Shown here in pieces: positions 45,374 to 56,407 of a stretch of 64,000 nt of DNA (position 1 is the stretch's first letter; each line of letters starts with the position of its first letter). The notes under the pieces were generated by a model. That model saw only the letters and a program-made list of their open reading frames with translations. It made no database searches and was not told the origin of the DNA. The position numbers and the translations under genes are program-made. The DNA lies in NCBI GenBank assembly GCA_036426205.1, contig CM071568.1, forward strand, positions 232,696,427 through 232,760,426, written 5' to 3'. Source of the stretch: Ascaphus truei (Eukaryota; Chordata; Amphibia; Anura; Ascaphidae).

Positions 45374-45543
45374 ATGTAGCAAAGGAGGGGAGAAAACGGA
45401 GCACTAGATCCACGAGGCTATGCCAAAAGATACTTTTTTGTATCTGACCATTAAATAAGCCTGCACTGTGGGAACGCATCCTTGCATTTTTTGGCATAGC
45501 CTCGTGGATCTAGTGCTCCGTTTTCTCCCCTCCTTTGCTACAT
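45374..45543. repeat. Perfect 55-bp inverted repeat, 60-base loop
   Basis: 45374-45428 and 45489-45543 are exact reverse complements (starting ATGTAGCAAAGGAGGGGAG). The loop contains a smaller hairpin, GATAC-T6-GTATC. The right arm ends at the first bases of the Penelope RT remnant. Confidence 0.95.
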
Positions 45544-45874
45544 GTACCATGTGATAGGTTATATTAGTTCGAAAGGATGTGACCTCACTTTAAGGGTACT
45601 GTATATCTTGCCGAAGATCCATAAAAATCTGATGAAACCACCAGGTCATTCTATAGTGGCAGGGACCGAGTCACTATTCCAGCAGCTAGCAATTTTTTTC
45701 GATAAATTGCTTCACCCCATGGTGGTTAACTCTAGGTCATATATACAAGATACTTCACATTTCTTGCGGAAGATTTATTCTATTCCAACACTGTCTGATG
45801 TTGTGATGTTTGTCACGCTTGATGTTAACAGTCTGATGTGCTTTGCTGTAGTAGAGCTCCTATTGAGATTGTGA
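45541..45874 (+). pseudogene. Penelope-like reverse transcriptase fragment
   Basis: A 110-codon plus-strand frame contains LYILPKIHKN, a KPPG segment and IVAGTES, then FDKLLHPMV, YIQDTSHFL and FVTLDVNSL. These are RT motifs 1 to A of Neptune/Penelope elements (LPKIHK..PPGRPIV...S....LS.YLD..L.P......SY..D....L....VTLDVTSLY). The aromatic and Thr/Ser after the motif A Asp (DVTSLY) are changed, and the frame stops before the YADD box. It has no N-terminal part. A GAAACG-bearing motif follows at about 45961. Confidence 0.85.
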
Positions 45875-45957
45875 CAATAGTTGTCTGTAGGGAGTTTGTC
45901 CTTTTATTGCACAGGGTTTAAAAGGAAGCACCTCTTGCCATTTGTTACATCTGGAAA

Positions 45958-45996
45958 TGGGTCTGAGGAAGAGACAATCACCCCGAAACGTTGCCC
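45958..45996 (+). ncRNA. Decayed hammerhead-like motif downstream of the Penelope RT
   Basis: GTCTGAGGAAGAGACAATC then ACCCCGAAACGTTGC contains an exact CTGANGA box (N=G) and a GAAAC box about 15 nt apart, as in hammerhead ribozymes known from Penelope elements. Stem II has lost pairs and stem III is not a clear palindrome, so it is probably inactive. Confidence 0.35.
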
Positions 45997-45999
45997 CCC

Positions 46000-46665
46000 T
46001 ATTTTTCCTGTTTTCTTCTCTTTCCCTACCCCCCCTGTGTGGTTTCCATTGTCCAGCCTGACTTTTACCTTTGCTATCTCCCTCCTTGTGTGTACCTAGA
46101 GCTTCTTATTAGATGTTTCAGCTCTTTTTGTGTGTTTTCTGCATTATCCAAGTTGTTTACTTTTAATTCACTTGTCATATTTACGTATTAAATCTATTTG
46201 GCATATCCCATTATTGAATTTTTCCTTTTTTTGAGTGCTGGGAACTCACCCCCCCCCCCCCCCCCCCCCTTTGTTTCTCTATTATTTTGGAGGTAATAGG
46301 TTTTCGCCATGTTCCCATGTCACCTGCCTTACACTTTTTCTCTCCCATTCGGAGTGCTGTTTATCCCTGTTGTGTATTATAATCATAATAGTACCTCAGA
46401 AAAATATATAAACATATTAAAAACCCCATCAAATGTTAGGGGCTACTACATCTGACACACAATTATAAATATATAAAAATAATCAAAATAGTCTAAACCT
46501 AAATGTAATTTAAATATTAATTTTGATTTTAATGAGTTCTATTGAAATTCAAATGAAAAAGAAAATTGGACAAGAAACCTTAATAGTATCTAAATAATTA
46601 ATATGTATAATATAATATAATTCTAAGTGTATAATAGTATGATTTTTAAAGATTTTAACTACAAA
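46000..46665. other. No gene seen; C-run at 46250-46269
   Basis: AT-rich sequence with a 20-base C homopolymer after GGGAACTCA. No coding signal. Confidence 0.5.
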
Positions 46666-46667
46666 TT

Positions 46668-46729
<62 letters not shown>
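46668..46729. repeat. TA microsatellite
   Basis: Long uninterrupted TA run with one TACA interruption. Isoleucine-tyrosine frames across it are artefacts. Confidence 0.95.
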
Positions 46730-46732
<3 letters not shown>

Positions 46733-46734
46733 AC

Positions 46735-47400
46735 TGTATCTGTGTGCTGGAATGTAGTGAGATATGTCCAGCTAGCAGATATACTCCCCTGGAGAGGCTT
46801 GTTGCAGGTGCAGCAAAGGAGCTAAGGTAATCTAGTCTCCTGAGTGAACAGAAGTGTTTTAAAAGACACACTGATAGCTGCCTTCTGATAGACTGCTTTC
46901 TCCAGAGAAGGGGGGGAGAGAGAGTTCTCCCCAGCCAGGAAGAGGCTGGCACAGTCCCCGGGCTTGCTGGACGGTGGTTGCGGATCCTGCTGGGACTTCC
47001 TGGGTTGTAACCCCAGGAGGAATGAAGGACGCAAGACTGCGCTAAAGCAGGGACATCCAGGACATTGGAACTAAAGTGAAGAGGGATTCCCTGAACTCTC
47101 GTGAGGCCGATCTCCCCAACAGATAAGAACTAAATAATACATTGATATGCCTAAAGACTGTTTATATTGTTTGCATATACAGTAGAAGTACACGTTTTGG
47201 GCTAATAACCAGCTTAGCTGGCGGCTACCAGTTAGAGAGGGTTGGAACTCCTGAATAGGAGTAGGTGTTTTTTTAATGATTTGTTTTGTACTAAAGGGTC
47301 ATTTACTGTGTTTATTTAACCCCTGTAAATAAACCCTGTGTAAAGAAGTACACAGTTTCCGGCCTTTAAATGGGATACAAGGTCTTGCAACGTGACGGAG
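46735..47400 (+). mobile_element. LTR fragment, plus orientation
   Basis: GC-rich U3-like sequence is followed by CCTGTAAATAAACCCTGTG, a poly(A) signal at about 47328, and a U5-like tail ending CGTGACGGAGGT. Flanked by TA microsatellites on both sides that have eroded its ends. Confidence 0.5.
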
Positions 47401-47800
47401 GTATCACTATATATATATATATATATACACAAAGGTTAAATCTCTAAATATACATCAATAATTGCATGTTGACAAGTTTGCGATATATATATATATATTT
47501 TTGTCACTTTTTTTACTCACCATAACTTAACTCAGTATTATGGTATATATATACAATTTATATATTGTAATATCAGGTAATCGACCTGAACAACAAATAA
47601 ATTGAAGCAAATAGAAAACAAAATTCCCTCACCTACCAATTTACTATTGTAAAAATGTATGTTACATTTTTAAAATAAATCTAAGGACTGACAAGTCACA
47701 AGCAATATCCACAACAACTTCTCTTTAAAATGAAAATATGCAGTTTTTGAAATAACAATGATTAGGGTTGCCAGGTGGCTTCTCCAAAAATACTGGACAC
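47400..47800. other. No gene; microsatellites and a satellite tail fragment
   Basis: TA runs at 47408-47426 and 47483-47499. TTGTCACTTTTTTTACTCACCATAACTTA at 47501-47529 is a reversed end of the ~400-bp satellite. Confidence 0.6.
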
Positions 47801-47802
47801 AA

Positions 47803-48295
47803 TGGCAAGTGGTTGCAGGCCAATAGGAAATGTTTTCTTTGCTGTATTATTTGACCCATCCCTAGCTTCAGTGCAAGCTAATAAAGAATGGAATCCCTCA
47901 GCATAATAATATGTGTTGGGAAACACCCTGCATATGTTGTAAACACTTCCCACAGGAGAAAGGAATAATGATTGCATTCACACAAGTACTTGAGCATTTT
48001 TATATGCAGTTTCATGCAATTTTGTGTTGCGTTTAGAGATGTCAAGATGCCTCAAAGTTTTTGCCCGAATTTGTGAAAATGACAATGCTGAATGAGTAGC
48101 ACAGAAAGTACTAAGGTGCTCTCTCTATGAAAGTAGTAAAACGGTTATGATATTACCGTAATAGAGGACCCTGCATGCACCATACATGGTGCACTACGAC
48201 GGAGTCCAATGTCTGCTGCTCACCCCAAGGATCCTTTTCAGGATCCCCAATACGTGAAAGAAGCACATAGATAAATAACCAATGGTGGATTCTTA
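47803..48295. repeat. Left arm of a ~490-bp inverted repeat
   Basis: From CAAGTGGTTGCAGGCCAATA to AACCAATGGTGGATT, this is the reverse complement of 53771-54275 at roughly 95% identity by eye. The 5.5 kb between the arms holds the gag/IQ reading frame, an LTR and a Tc1 fragment. Confidence 0.9.
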
Positions 48296-48431
48296 TAACC
48301 CAGGATCTGCTAAATATACTCACAAAACCAGACAGTTTCTATTACCTCCCTGGGTTTTTCTACTCTAGAATATGAACCTCATTATATATTTACCAACCGG
48401 AAAGGGCATTTTTTCCCTATATTGTAAGCTA

Positions 48432-48482
<51 letters not shown>
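48432..48482. repeat. TA microsatellite
   Basis: Pure TA run, then T-rich. Confidence 0.95.
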
Positions 48483-48483
<1 letters not shown>

Positions 48484-48689
48484 TTTATATAAACTACAGC
48501 CTTGTAATCTTAAGGGCCATCAACCCTGTATATTAATTTGTAGTTTTACCTACATTTTCAATGAAGAGAAAAAAAAAATACAACATTGCAATATTTACAA
48601 AAATGCTTTTCTAAAGGCATAGTATAGCATATACTGTAGTAGTGACATAGTCCGCACGTGTAACCCAATTGGTTAGTTCCACTACTTTT

Positions 48690-50611
48690 TTTTTCTTGAC
48701 TTCCAGTCCATTATATCCTCAGAGTTCATTTTAACGCTTTCTGTCTCTTGCACATGGTCGGACTGTCTCTTTAGCTTCTGACGGAACTCTGGGGCGGATA
48801 GTCTTTGTCTTTATATTGTGGCCCAGAGTGGCGAGATCTGGATAAATTCAAGGCCAGCGTTGACCTTCGTCGCTTTTGCTTTGCAACCTTTGAACCTTTA
48901 TGGTACTTCTTACTGCCATGTATTTTCTCACAACCATCTTCACTCTTAGAGATTTGGGATTTTCCCTTTGGGGCAATTATATGGTACTTAGAAGATGAAG
49001 CGCTAATTACCTGGAGCACCTTCACCTTGATGGGGCTCTCACTAACTCCGGCTGTACCCTGTGGCATTTTACCTTTGCAGCCGGCAGGTATGTAGCCTTG
49101 GGCCTCTCTTTCCTGAGGCCTACATTTATTCAGGCATAAGTACCGCTGGATAACCAGTGACGCCTTTCTCAGGGTTTGATAGCGAATCCTGTTCTGTGTC
49201 ATCCTAGTCAGAGACTGAATTTTTATAGTTGCTCCTTTCATAATGAGGAACCTGTTTCGTACCATGCGGGCACGGTAGAATGATTGAAGAACACAGGCTG
49301 CTTTATTCCAGCGATTAAACTGATGAATTTTCATCCCTCTGTAGGCAGCCTGTAGGATGATAGTTGTGGCGCATTTATGCCGATAATTTTCTCTTTCCCT
49401 TCTTCCTTGGATAAGAGCTTTGCAGTGCTTCTGAATTATTCTAATGCTTTTCTCCTTTTTCAAAACGTTAAGTTCCTCCACGAGAGAATTCTGTTTTGTG
49501 CACATGTCGCAATTCTGTTCTTAGAGCCTCCATTTCTTCCTGGTGCTGGCTCTGAGTGTGCATCAATGCATTCTGTAGTGCTTCCTGCACTTCTAATTTT
49601 TCCTGAGTCAACTGTTTCTTTACTTTTTCTGCTTGGTCAGTCAAATCTGAATTTTTCAATTTCAGAGTCTCATTTTCTTGCTTTACAGTCTCTAACTCAC
49701 TCAGGGCAATCTCATGGGTTTGCTTCAACATTCCCAGCTCTATGTTCAGACCGTGGCCCTCCAGGCGTGAGTTTTGCACCTCTGTGCTGAGCGCGTGAAC
49801 CTCTTGTAGAGCCTTCCCGTATTTCTGTTTTAGGATAGCAATCGATTTGTCAGACTTAATCTGTTTTCCATCCATGGTGGCAATTACGGTGTTGGCCTTT
49901 TCCAGCCTAGTCGTCACCTCTTCCAGCTTACTCCGTAAGAGAGACTCTGTTTTCTTCAAAGCCTCGTACTCCTGTAAAGCTGGAAGTATACACCTCTGTA
50001 ACTCAGCGTTCGATTCTCGCTCTTTCATCCAACATTCTCGCTCCTTCACCAAATCCTGCCACAGGACTTCATAATTATGGCGGGCAGCTTGGAGTGCAGA
50101 AACCAAAGCCTCTTTATCCTGGTTCAAGGATTCAGCTTCCCTTTGTTCCTCCTTTTCCTTTGCCACTGTTCCCGTGACAATTCTGCCGGTCACTCCGGTC
50201 TGCAGCACATCTCGGCGCCTTTCTGACGCATGTCTTGACAGCGCAGGTTCAAGTGGCTCGGTCACTTCCCCTGTGACTTGAGGAACAGTTTTCTTTTTCT
50301 TCTTCTTTCTTTTTGCTTTATTAGCTCCAGAGATGTCAGTGGTACTGGGCACACACACTGGTAGCTTCCACATCTTGCTTGCACTCACAGGGCATTGCTT
50401 GCTTTTGCAGCTGTTTGTCTTTGAAAATTTTGGGACACACATCTTCCATGTGACCTACTTCACGACAGGCCCAGCATACTAAATTCATCTGTGGGTACGG
50501 CTCTCCTCCCGGGGCCACATACGAGTCGTCGTCATCATCATCGTATGGCCTGAAGGGACACTGTTTTTCAAGATTACGTGCATTGCAAAACAAACATTCC
50601 ACGTCGGCCAT
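48690..50611 (-). pseudogene. LTR-element gag-like gene joined to ASPM-type IQ repeats
   Basis: Intronless minus-strand reading frame, about 640 codons in three pieces. Piece 1 (from ATG at 50611) has an Asp-rich stretch and a CCHC knuckle CWACREVGHMEDVC (C-x2-C-x4-H-x4-C, 50435-50476). After a shift near 50345, piece 2 (to about 49490) has a Lys patch (KAKRKKKKKK), then about 250 residues of heptad-rich coiled coil. After a second shift near 49500, piece 3 starts with a short coiled coil, then five IQ-like repeats at 49118-49448, such as IRIIQKHCKA, ILQAAYRGMK, VLQSFYRAR, IKIQSLTR and LVIQRY. Repeat order and wording resemble ASPM (abnormal spindle), whose IQ motifs bind calmodulin. A basic serine-rich tail follows; coding continues past the stop at 48771 in another frame. 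An LTR and leader lie directly upstream. No pol follows. Broken, hence not functional in this copy. Confidence 0.75.
50435..50476 (-). other. CCHC zinc knuckle
   Basis: C-x2-C-x4-H-x4-C spacing is exact. This is the nucleic-acid-binding motif of retroviral and LTR-retrotransposon nucleocapsids and some host RNA-binding proteins. Confidence 0.9.
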
Positions 50612-50624
50612 TTTAGAAACCCGG

Positions 50625-50775
50625 CAGAGACAATTTGCTAGCTGCAATTTCACTCACTTCAGCAACTTACATACAGCACTTGCTAGCTGCAAATTCACTC
50701 ACTTCAGCAAAAGGCATTAGCTTTACAAACAGCACTTGCTAGATGCAATTTTTTTTTCTTCAGCAAAACATTTTG
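50625..50775 (-). repeat. Short tandem repeats in the leader of the gag/IQ element
   Basis: Three units of CACTTGCTAGCTGCAA...TTCACTCACTTCAGCAA, about 57-60 bp apart, lie between the LTR and the gag-like start codon. Confidence 0.85.
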
Positions 50776-50959
50776 GTTTTCTGTTTGGGTTCAGGGTGCT
50801 ATTGCATCCACACTTCGCACATTCTCTGTGTATGCTAGAAGCACAACTGATATACACAGTGGGACAGACTTAACTCATAGCATCTGTACTTTAGTTCAGC
50901 TGGGCGGCCATTTTAAACCCCCGCATTTATTTGCAAACCCACAGACTTTTTAGTGTCGA

Positions 50960-50977
50960 CCCACATTCTCCACCATA
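50960..50977 (-). promoter_or_regulatory. Candidate primer-binding site
   Basis: Immediately after the LTR edge (minus sense: ...GTTTGTCACA) the sequence reads TATGGTGGAGAATGTGGG. A TGG two bases beyond the LTR edge is where a tRNA primer-binding site is expected. I have not matched it to a specific tRNA. Confidence 0.35.
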
Positions 50978-51900
50978 TGTGACAAACGCCCCTCTTTTGT
51001 AGCGCTGACGTCTGTCTGGGTTCTTCCCGACACAGTCTTCTAGGGTTAATTATACAACAAACAGGAACATGCAAAGTATTATATTGCTTAACTCAGGCTT
51101 CTCCCTGCTTTATTTTCATCCCAGTAAGGGACTGCGGCTTTAACATGTGTAGGCAGGAGGCACTCAGACATTTAACCTTCAGCGGTTCACTCATATCAGT
51201 GCTATAACATTTCACACAGTGTCACTTTTCAGAACCAAACCAAATCAAATAAACCAAATCCTATCCCATTCAGGGATCTAACTACACATCAGAATCAGCC
51301 TCTAACTGCTGCTGGGCCAACTAACCTGGTTCCCCAGTTTAAAAGAAGGCCCTCTCATTTAGGGTCACTAGATAAAGCATAGTCTTTTAGATACAGCAAT
51401 AAAGATTTGTTTGTCTTATCTGTTCGTGGTGGGAGCTTGGTCCCAAGTGTCCAGGCAAATCCTCTGGTACTGTGATACTTGAAGGGGCCGTCCATCCCGA
51501 ACTGGATTCCGGTGAGCAGCGACACCCCCAGCCCCCAGGCTCTAAGGAGAGAGAGTGAAATGCAAACCTCTCTGCTCTAAATACCTGTGTAAGTGATTAG
51601 AAGAGCAGGTGAGGGAGAACTAGACCCATTGTAATCTGTGGTCTGGATTTTCCATCCATCAGCCTGAGTTAATGTGAAGCTCTGGAATGGATCATTTTTA
51701 ACTATTCCTGCACTTTCTGACCTAAAATGGGGCAGAAAGCTGCCTAACCCCTTTGGACTATGTCACAGTGTGTACTTGTGCTGTTTAATAAATATCTTTG
51801 GTTTTACTTTAACACACATCCATGCCTATTTCCTGACTCCGGGAGACTCTCTCACGATGGGGTGAACTCATAGTCTTCACCGATAGAAGTGTACAGCCGG
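50978..51900 (-). mobile_element. LTR upstream of the gag/IQ frame
   Basis: The plus-strand edge TGTGACAAACG at 50978 is the LTR 3' edge in minus sense (...CGTTTGTCACA). A minus-strand poly(A) signal (GAAAATAAAGCAGGG, about 51105-51119) sits about 130 bp from it, as expected for R/U5. The U3 boundary near 51900 is uncertain; a plus-strand AATAAA at 51788 could instead suggest the other orientation. Orientation toward the gag-like frame is favoured by the edge and the TGG beyond it. Confidence 0.55.
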
Positions 51901-52680
51901 AGACTCAACGTAGGCTCCAATGGACAGAGGAACAAATTAAAGAAACATTTCAAGTGCCTTTTGCTTACACATGGCAATGCTGAATGAGTGATGACTTGTT
52001 TGGGCCCCTACAAAATGGTAAAGAAAAACAAAATTATGAAATTATGCCCCTGGATAATTGGCAACTAGCACTGGTGATCGTGGTGGTGACCCTAGTGAGT
52101 GCTGATGGTGGTACTGTAGTTATATGCCAAGGGCAGGATGACATTGGTGGCAGCTGCCAGTCAGGTCAGTTAGCAGCAGCAGATTCAAATTAAGTTTATT
52201 TCACTAGATAGTCAAAAAACACTGTAAACTACACATGTACATGAATTAGTTTTATTATAAGGGAACATCTTAAATAGAAAGATGATGTGCTTTGGCACTA
52301 CGAACCTTTGAGTCAGAGCTGGTACATTTAGTACATACATAAAACAAGCTAGGTAGGGATGTACTACACTGCTGAGATTCATGTAGCCAATGTTTCTATC
52401 AAACTGTCTAAAATGTTGAAAAGGAAACACACAACAAGACCACTCACCATATGCAAACTAGTGTACCATCAGCACCCGCTAGGGTCACCACCACAATCAC
52501 CAGTGCTAGTTGCCAATTTTCCAAGGGCATAATTTCTTAATTTTTTTTCTTTACCATTTTATATTTCACCTGTATCATGAGTGCAGTTAAGAGGGACTTG
52601 AGTTACCCTCTGTAGTCATTTACCTGTGTTTATCATTGAAAAGCCACCAAAATTTGGCGCAAAGTTGATTAACATTTGCT
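51900..52680. repeat. Inverted-repeat pair 52010-52130 / 52455-52560
   Basis: ACAAAATGGTAAAGAAAAA...ATTGGCAACTAGCACTGGTG on the left is the reverse of CACCAGTGCTAGTTGCCAAT...TTTACCATTTT on the right, with ~325 bp between. No gene in this stretch. Confidence 0.8.
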
Positions 52681-52689
52681 TTTTTGCTT

Positions 52690-52865
52690 ATTAAATATAT
52701 GACAGAAGAAAGAAGAAGTGCAGCGCACCACCAGGTGAATGGTGGAGAGAAAGGGTGACTTCCATAAAAAATTATATTTATTTGGTCATGAATAAAACGG
52801 AGGTACGGGGTACAGGGACCCACCTACATGTTTCGTGCCAAGCATTTAATCAAGGTGTAATTCAA
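52690..52865 (-). repeat. Retroelement end with decayed GAAAC motif
   Basis: In minus sense it reads CTTGATTAAATGCTTGGCAC then GAAACATGTAGG. The CATG after GAAA is palindromic, as stem III is in the better hammerhead at 59.6 kb, but the CTGANGA box is mutated. It is probably a Penelope-type end. Confidence 0.35.
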
Positions 52866-53105
52866 AAACCACAAACCTGAGCATTTAAATGCAAGCGTAC
52901 CCAGAACTGTCAAGGGTATCGCGCCATGCGCCGTTGCGTTCCAACATAGGAAACATCAATATGACATCCAACTGCTTAACAAACAAATAAAACGTGATTG
53001 AAAAATGACAATCAAGAAATTACAAAATTACAGACTAAAGAATGTATACAAATGATACAAATATGCAAAAAACATAATATGCAAAAAAAATTTATAAATA
53101 ATATA

Positions 53106-53640
53106 CAGTCATGTGAAAAGGAAAGTACACCCTCTTTGAATGCCATGGTTTTACATATCAGGACGTAATAACAATCATCTGTTCCTTAGCAGTTCTAAAA
53201 ATTAGGTAAATACAACCTCAGATGAACAAAAACACATGACATATTACACTGGGATGATTTATTTAACACAAATAAAACCAAAATGGAGAAGCTATGTGTA
53301 AAAAACTAAGTATACACGTACTGCTTCTATAGGAATTAAGATGCTAAGTAGCAGACAGGTGCTGCTAATCAAATGCCCTTGATTAATTGATCATCAGCAA
53401 GTGTGACCACCTCTATAAAACCCGAAGTTTTAGCAGTTTGCTGGGCTGGAGCATTCAGGTGTGTGTTAACACAATGCAAGGAGGAAAGGCATCACACTCA
53501 GCATTGATCTTAGAGAAGCAATTGTTGCTGCCCATCAATCTGGGGAGGGTAATAAGGCCATTTCCAAACAATTTAAAGTTCATCATTCTACAGTGAGAAA
53601 GATTATTCAAAAGTGGAAAACATTCAAGATAGTGTCTTAC
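53106..53640 (+). pseudogene. Tc1/mariner element, 5' half
   Basis: It starts after a TA dinucleotide with CAGTCATGTGAAAAGGAAAG, a Tc1-type terminal inverted repeat. About 370 bases in, one frame reads ITLSIDLREAIVAAHQSG, then AISKQF, VHHSTVRKIIQKWK, the first helix-turn-helix of the transposase. It stops at about 53640, before the catalytic domain, with unrelated sequence beyond. 3'-truncated; no functional protein. Confidence 0.85.
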
Positions 53641-53770
53641 ACATGGCCGTGTAAGTACTATATTTATTACAACCATCCCCACCCTGATTACCATCACCAA
53701 GTAAGTGCATTGACTGTGGTCATTCCAACCCTTGTGCATTACTTAATGTGTGTGGTGGTTTGGTTATTTT

Positions 53771-54275
53771 ATTAGCCAATCCACCATTGGTTATTTATCT
53801 ATGTGCTTCTTTCACGTATTGGGGATCCTGGAAAGATCCTTGGGGTTGAGCAGCAGACATTGGACTCCGTCGTAGTGCACCAATGTATGGGTGCATGCAG
53901 GGGTCCTCTATTACGGTAGTATCATAACCGTTTTATCTACTTTCATAGAGAGAGCACCTTAGTACTTTCTGTGCTACTCATTCAGCATTGTCATTTTCAC
54001 AAAATTCGGGCAAAAACTTTGAAGGCATCTTGACATCTCTAAACGCAACACAAAATTGCATGAAACTGCATATAAAAATGCTCAAGTACTTGTGTGAATG
54101 CAATCATTATTCCTTTCATCCTGTGGGAAGTGTTTACAACATATGCAGGGTGTATTTCCCAACACATATTATTATGCTGAGGGATTCCATTCTTTATTAG
54201 CTTGCACTGAAGCTAGGGATAGGTCAAATAATACAGCAAAGAAAACATTTCCTATTGGCCTGCAACCACTTGACT
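53771..54275. repeat. Right arm of the ~490-bp inverted repeat
   Basis: Starts CCAATCCACCATTGGTTATT and ends GCCTGCAACCACTTG. Reverse complement of 47803-48295. Its frames are not coding. Confidence 0.9.
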
Positions 54276-54569
54276 TCCAGACAGTGTCAGGAGTCCCAGA
54301 CCAGAAAACTACAGGTTTTAAGACCAATTCCATGGTCCTGGCATTGGACCCTCCAAGTCTTATGTGTTAAAAAAAAATAGACCTTTATATATTTGATCTG
54401 TAACCCAGTTTGCAAAACTTCATGTGAGTCTATCCCCAAACTTACATAATGTAAGCCGTTCTGTAAAATTCATGGCGAGTGTCATAAAAATAATCAGTGT
54501 ACTACTGCCTATGTAAGTTTACCATGCTTCTTTTTTATTTTAAATGTGATGTGTCTATATCTATATTCA

Positions 54570-55218
54570 TGTAGCACTGTTTCCCCCACCCTATGGAAAA
54601 TGTGGCGGCTACTGAGTATGTGGTGCTTTACTTGTTGGCTCACAGGAGGCCTGAACCTCCGCTGCTAGGAGCCCGGGGTGTACCTGATCCGTCTGGTGAT
54701 AGCACCTCCACCTGTGAGGGATCCTAACAGTGACAGATAACCCCTTCACAGGACCCAATAGCTCGAACGGCCGTAGCCCCACCATGACCTCCAACTGTAG
54801 TGTCCACCCCTAATGGGATTTCCCCAAAGTACTGAGGTGCCCCTGGGCACCCAACCTCTCTGGTGTCCACAGAAGCCAACCTACCCAATGTGTGAGACAG
54901 CGCTGCCCACAGTAACTGAAAGTGTTATAGTTGGTGCACGTTGTGAGGTACCTGCCTAGGTACTCCAGAACCCGGGTATGGCCGAAAAGCAAAAGTGATC
55001 CACTGATCCAGCGACATCAATGTCAGCTAAGCTGCCGCCTCAGCGTGGGATGAACTCCGGTAGGAGGGTCTCACCTTTGATAGTCTATGATAGTGCAGTG
55101 GTGGTCCGGCCCCAGACCACAGTCCGCAATTCGCCGTGCGGTGTCTTAAAATGGCACTACACACTAACTGTATACAGCTACAGGGGAAATGTCCCTAGGT
55201 AGGGGTTTCCCTGTAGCA
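54570..55218 (-). mobile_element. Probable LTR related to 15115-15350
   Basis: Edges TGTAGCACTGTTTCCCCC and GGGTTTCCCTGTAGCA are partly complementary and TG...CA-like. Internal blocks (GAGGCCTGAACCTCCGCTG) are shared inverted with 15.2 kb. No matching 5-bp flanks found. Confidence 0.45.
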
Positions 55219-55219
55219 G

Positions 55220-56400
55220 CCATAAGCTTATTACGTGAGTGGGGCCTATCTTGGACATAAAGGGTTAATCTGGCCTAATCTGGCTGCCACTGACACCCAA
55301 ACCCTACCTTCCCTTTCTCTGTCCTGGCTCCAACTGCCTAACTCTCCTAACTGCCAGTCCCTCTTACTGTCAGAACTCCAACTGTCAGAATTCTAACTGC
55401 CATGCATCTATCAGCCCTATTGGCTGCCTGACAACATGTGGTCTGCAGCCCCTGAGGCTGCTAGGACTTGTAGTTCCCCTGCTGTGCTATACTCCTAATG
55501 GCTTCCGCTTGTGCATGCTACTGCGCATCCCCCCGCACTCTCCCCAGCCTCTGTTGCCTATGGAAAGGTAAGGGGACAACAGGGGACCAGGGGGACCCAG
55601 GCTATACTCAGTATGCATTGAGGGGACATAGTGAAACTCTAGCATTATTTCCTATGTGTGTGACAACAATAAAAAAATGCATGACAATTATACACCATAT
55701 ACATCATATACATCATCCATCCATTGTGCTACATTATATCTTAAATCAAGAAAGCACATGATTGAGAGGAAAGAAAGTTCTGCTTTTAGAATTTTTAACA
55801 TACAGTACAGATAAAAAGTAATTTTCTCACTTATAATTAAGTAACAGAGCGAACTTCCTAGATTTCTACAGAAGCTATTCACAGGTACAGTGAACTGCCT
55901 TTCTGAGTAACACGCACACACCCTCTCAACGCATTTCACGTTAATCCATTCCTCAGGAGTGGGACGTATACTGACTATGGGGTGCGTCTATCTTATTATA
56001 GTCATCCTAAAGACGTGTAACCAAACACCTATTGGACCAGTTTAATAGTAACATTTCCAGAATGTATTATTAAGATGGTACAATAAAGGAGCATACTGTA
56101 TTTCGGATGAATCACATACATTAGTTGACTCACATTAATCTATATTTAATATTGTTATAATGATAATCACATTTAAAAAAATTAAATACTCCAAATATAA
56201 ATCTATAAGTACATAAGTACCTATTTTCCTAAAAAAAAATTTTTTAGATAGAGATGATAAAAAAGTTATAAACATACAAAGTCCTGAAGAGAGTTATATT
56301 GAGTTAAAGAGGAGATACAGAAACATCAGAAGAATCTTAAACTATTTTTTTTTAAATTAATTAATGTATTTGTAAATTAAATAATTTTAAAGGCCTGAGG
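55220..56400. other. No gene recognised
   Basis: A tract of repeated AACTGCCAG/AACTGTCAGAA units at about 55330-55400. An AT-rich remainder. At 55924-55956, minus sense, CCTGAGGAATGG...GTGAAATGCG is another decayed hammerhead-like core. Confidence 0.4.
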
Positions 56401-56407
56401 ATTGCCA

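Noticed and set aside
46549..46830. Ile-Tyr repeat frames
   Set aside because: Translation of a TA microsatellite.
48805..50074. Plus-strand frames of 75-137 codons opposite the gag/IQ gene
   Set aside because: Antisense shadows of the minus-strand coding sequence.
51787..51794. Plus-strand AATAAA as evidence that the 51-kb LTR is plus-oriented
   Set aside because: Possible, but the TGTGAC edge, the TGG just beyond it and the gag-like frame all fit minus orientation better; kept as a caveat.
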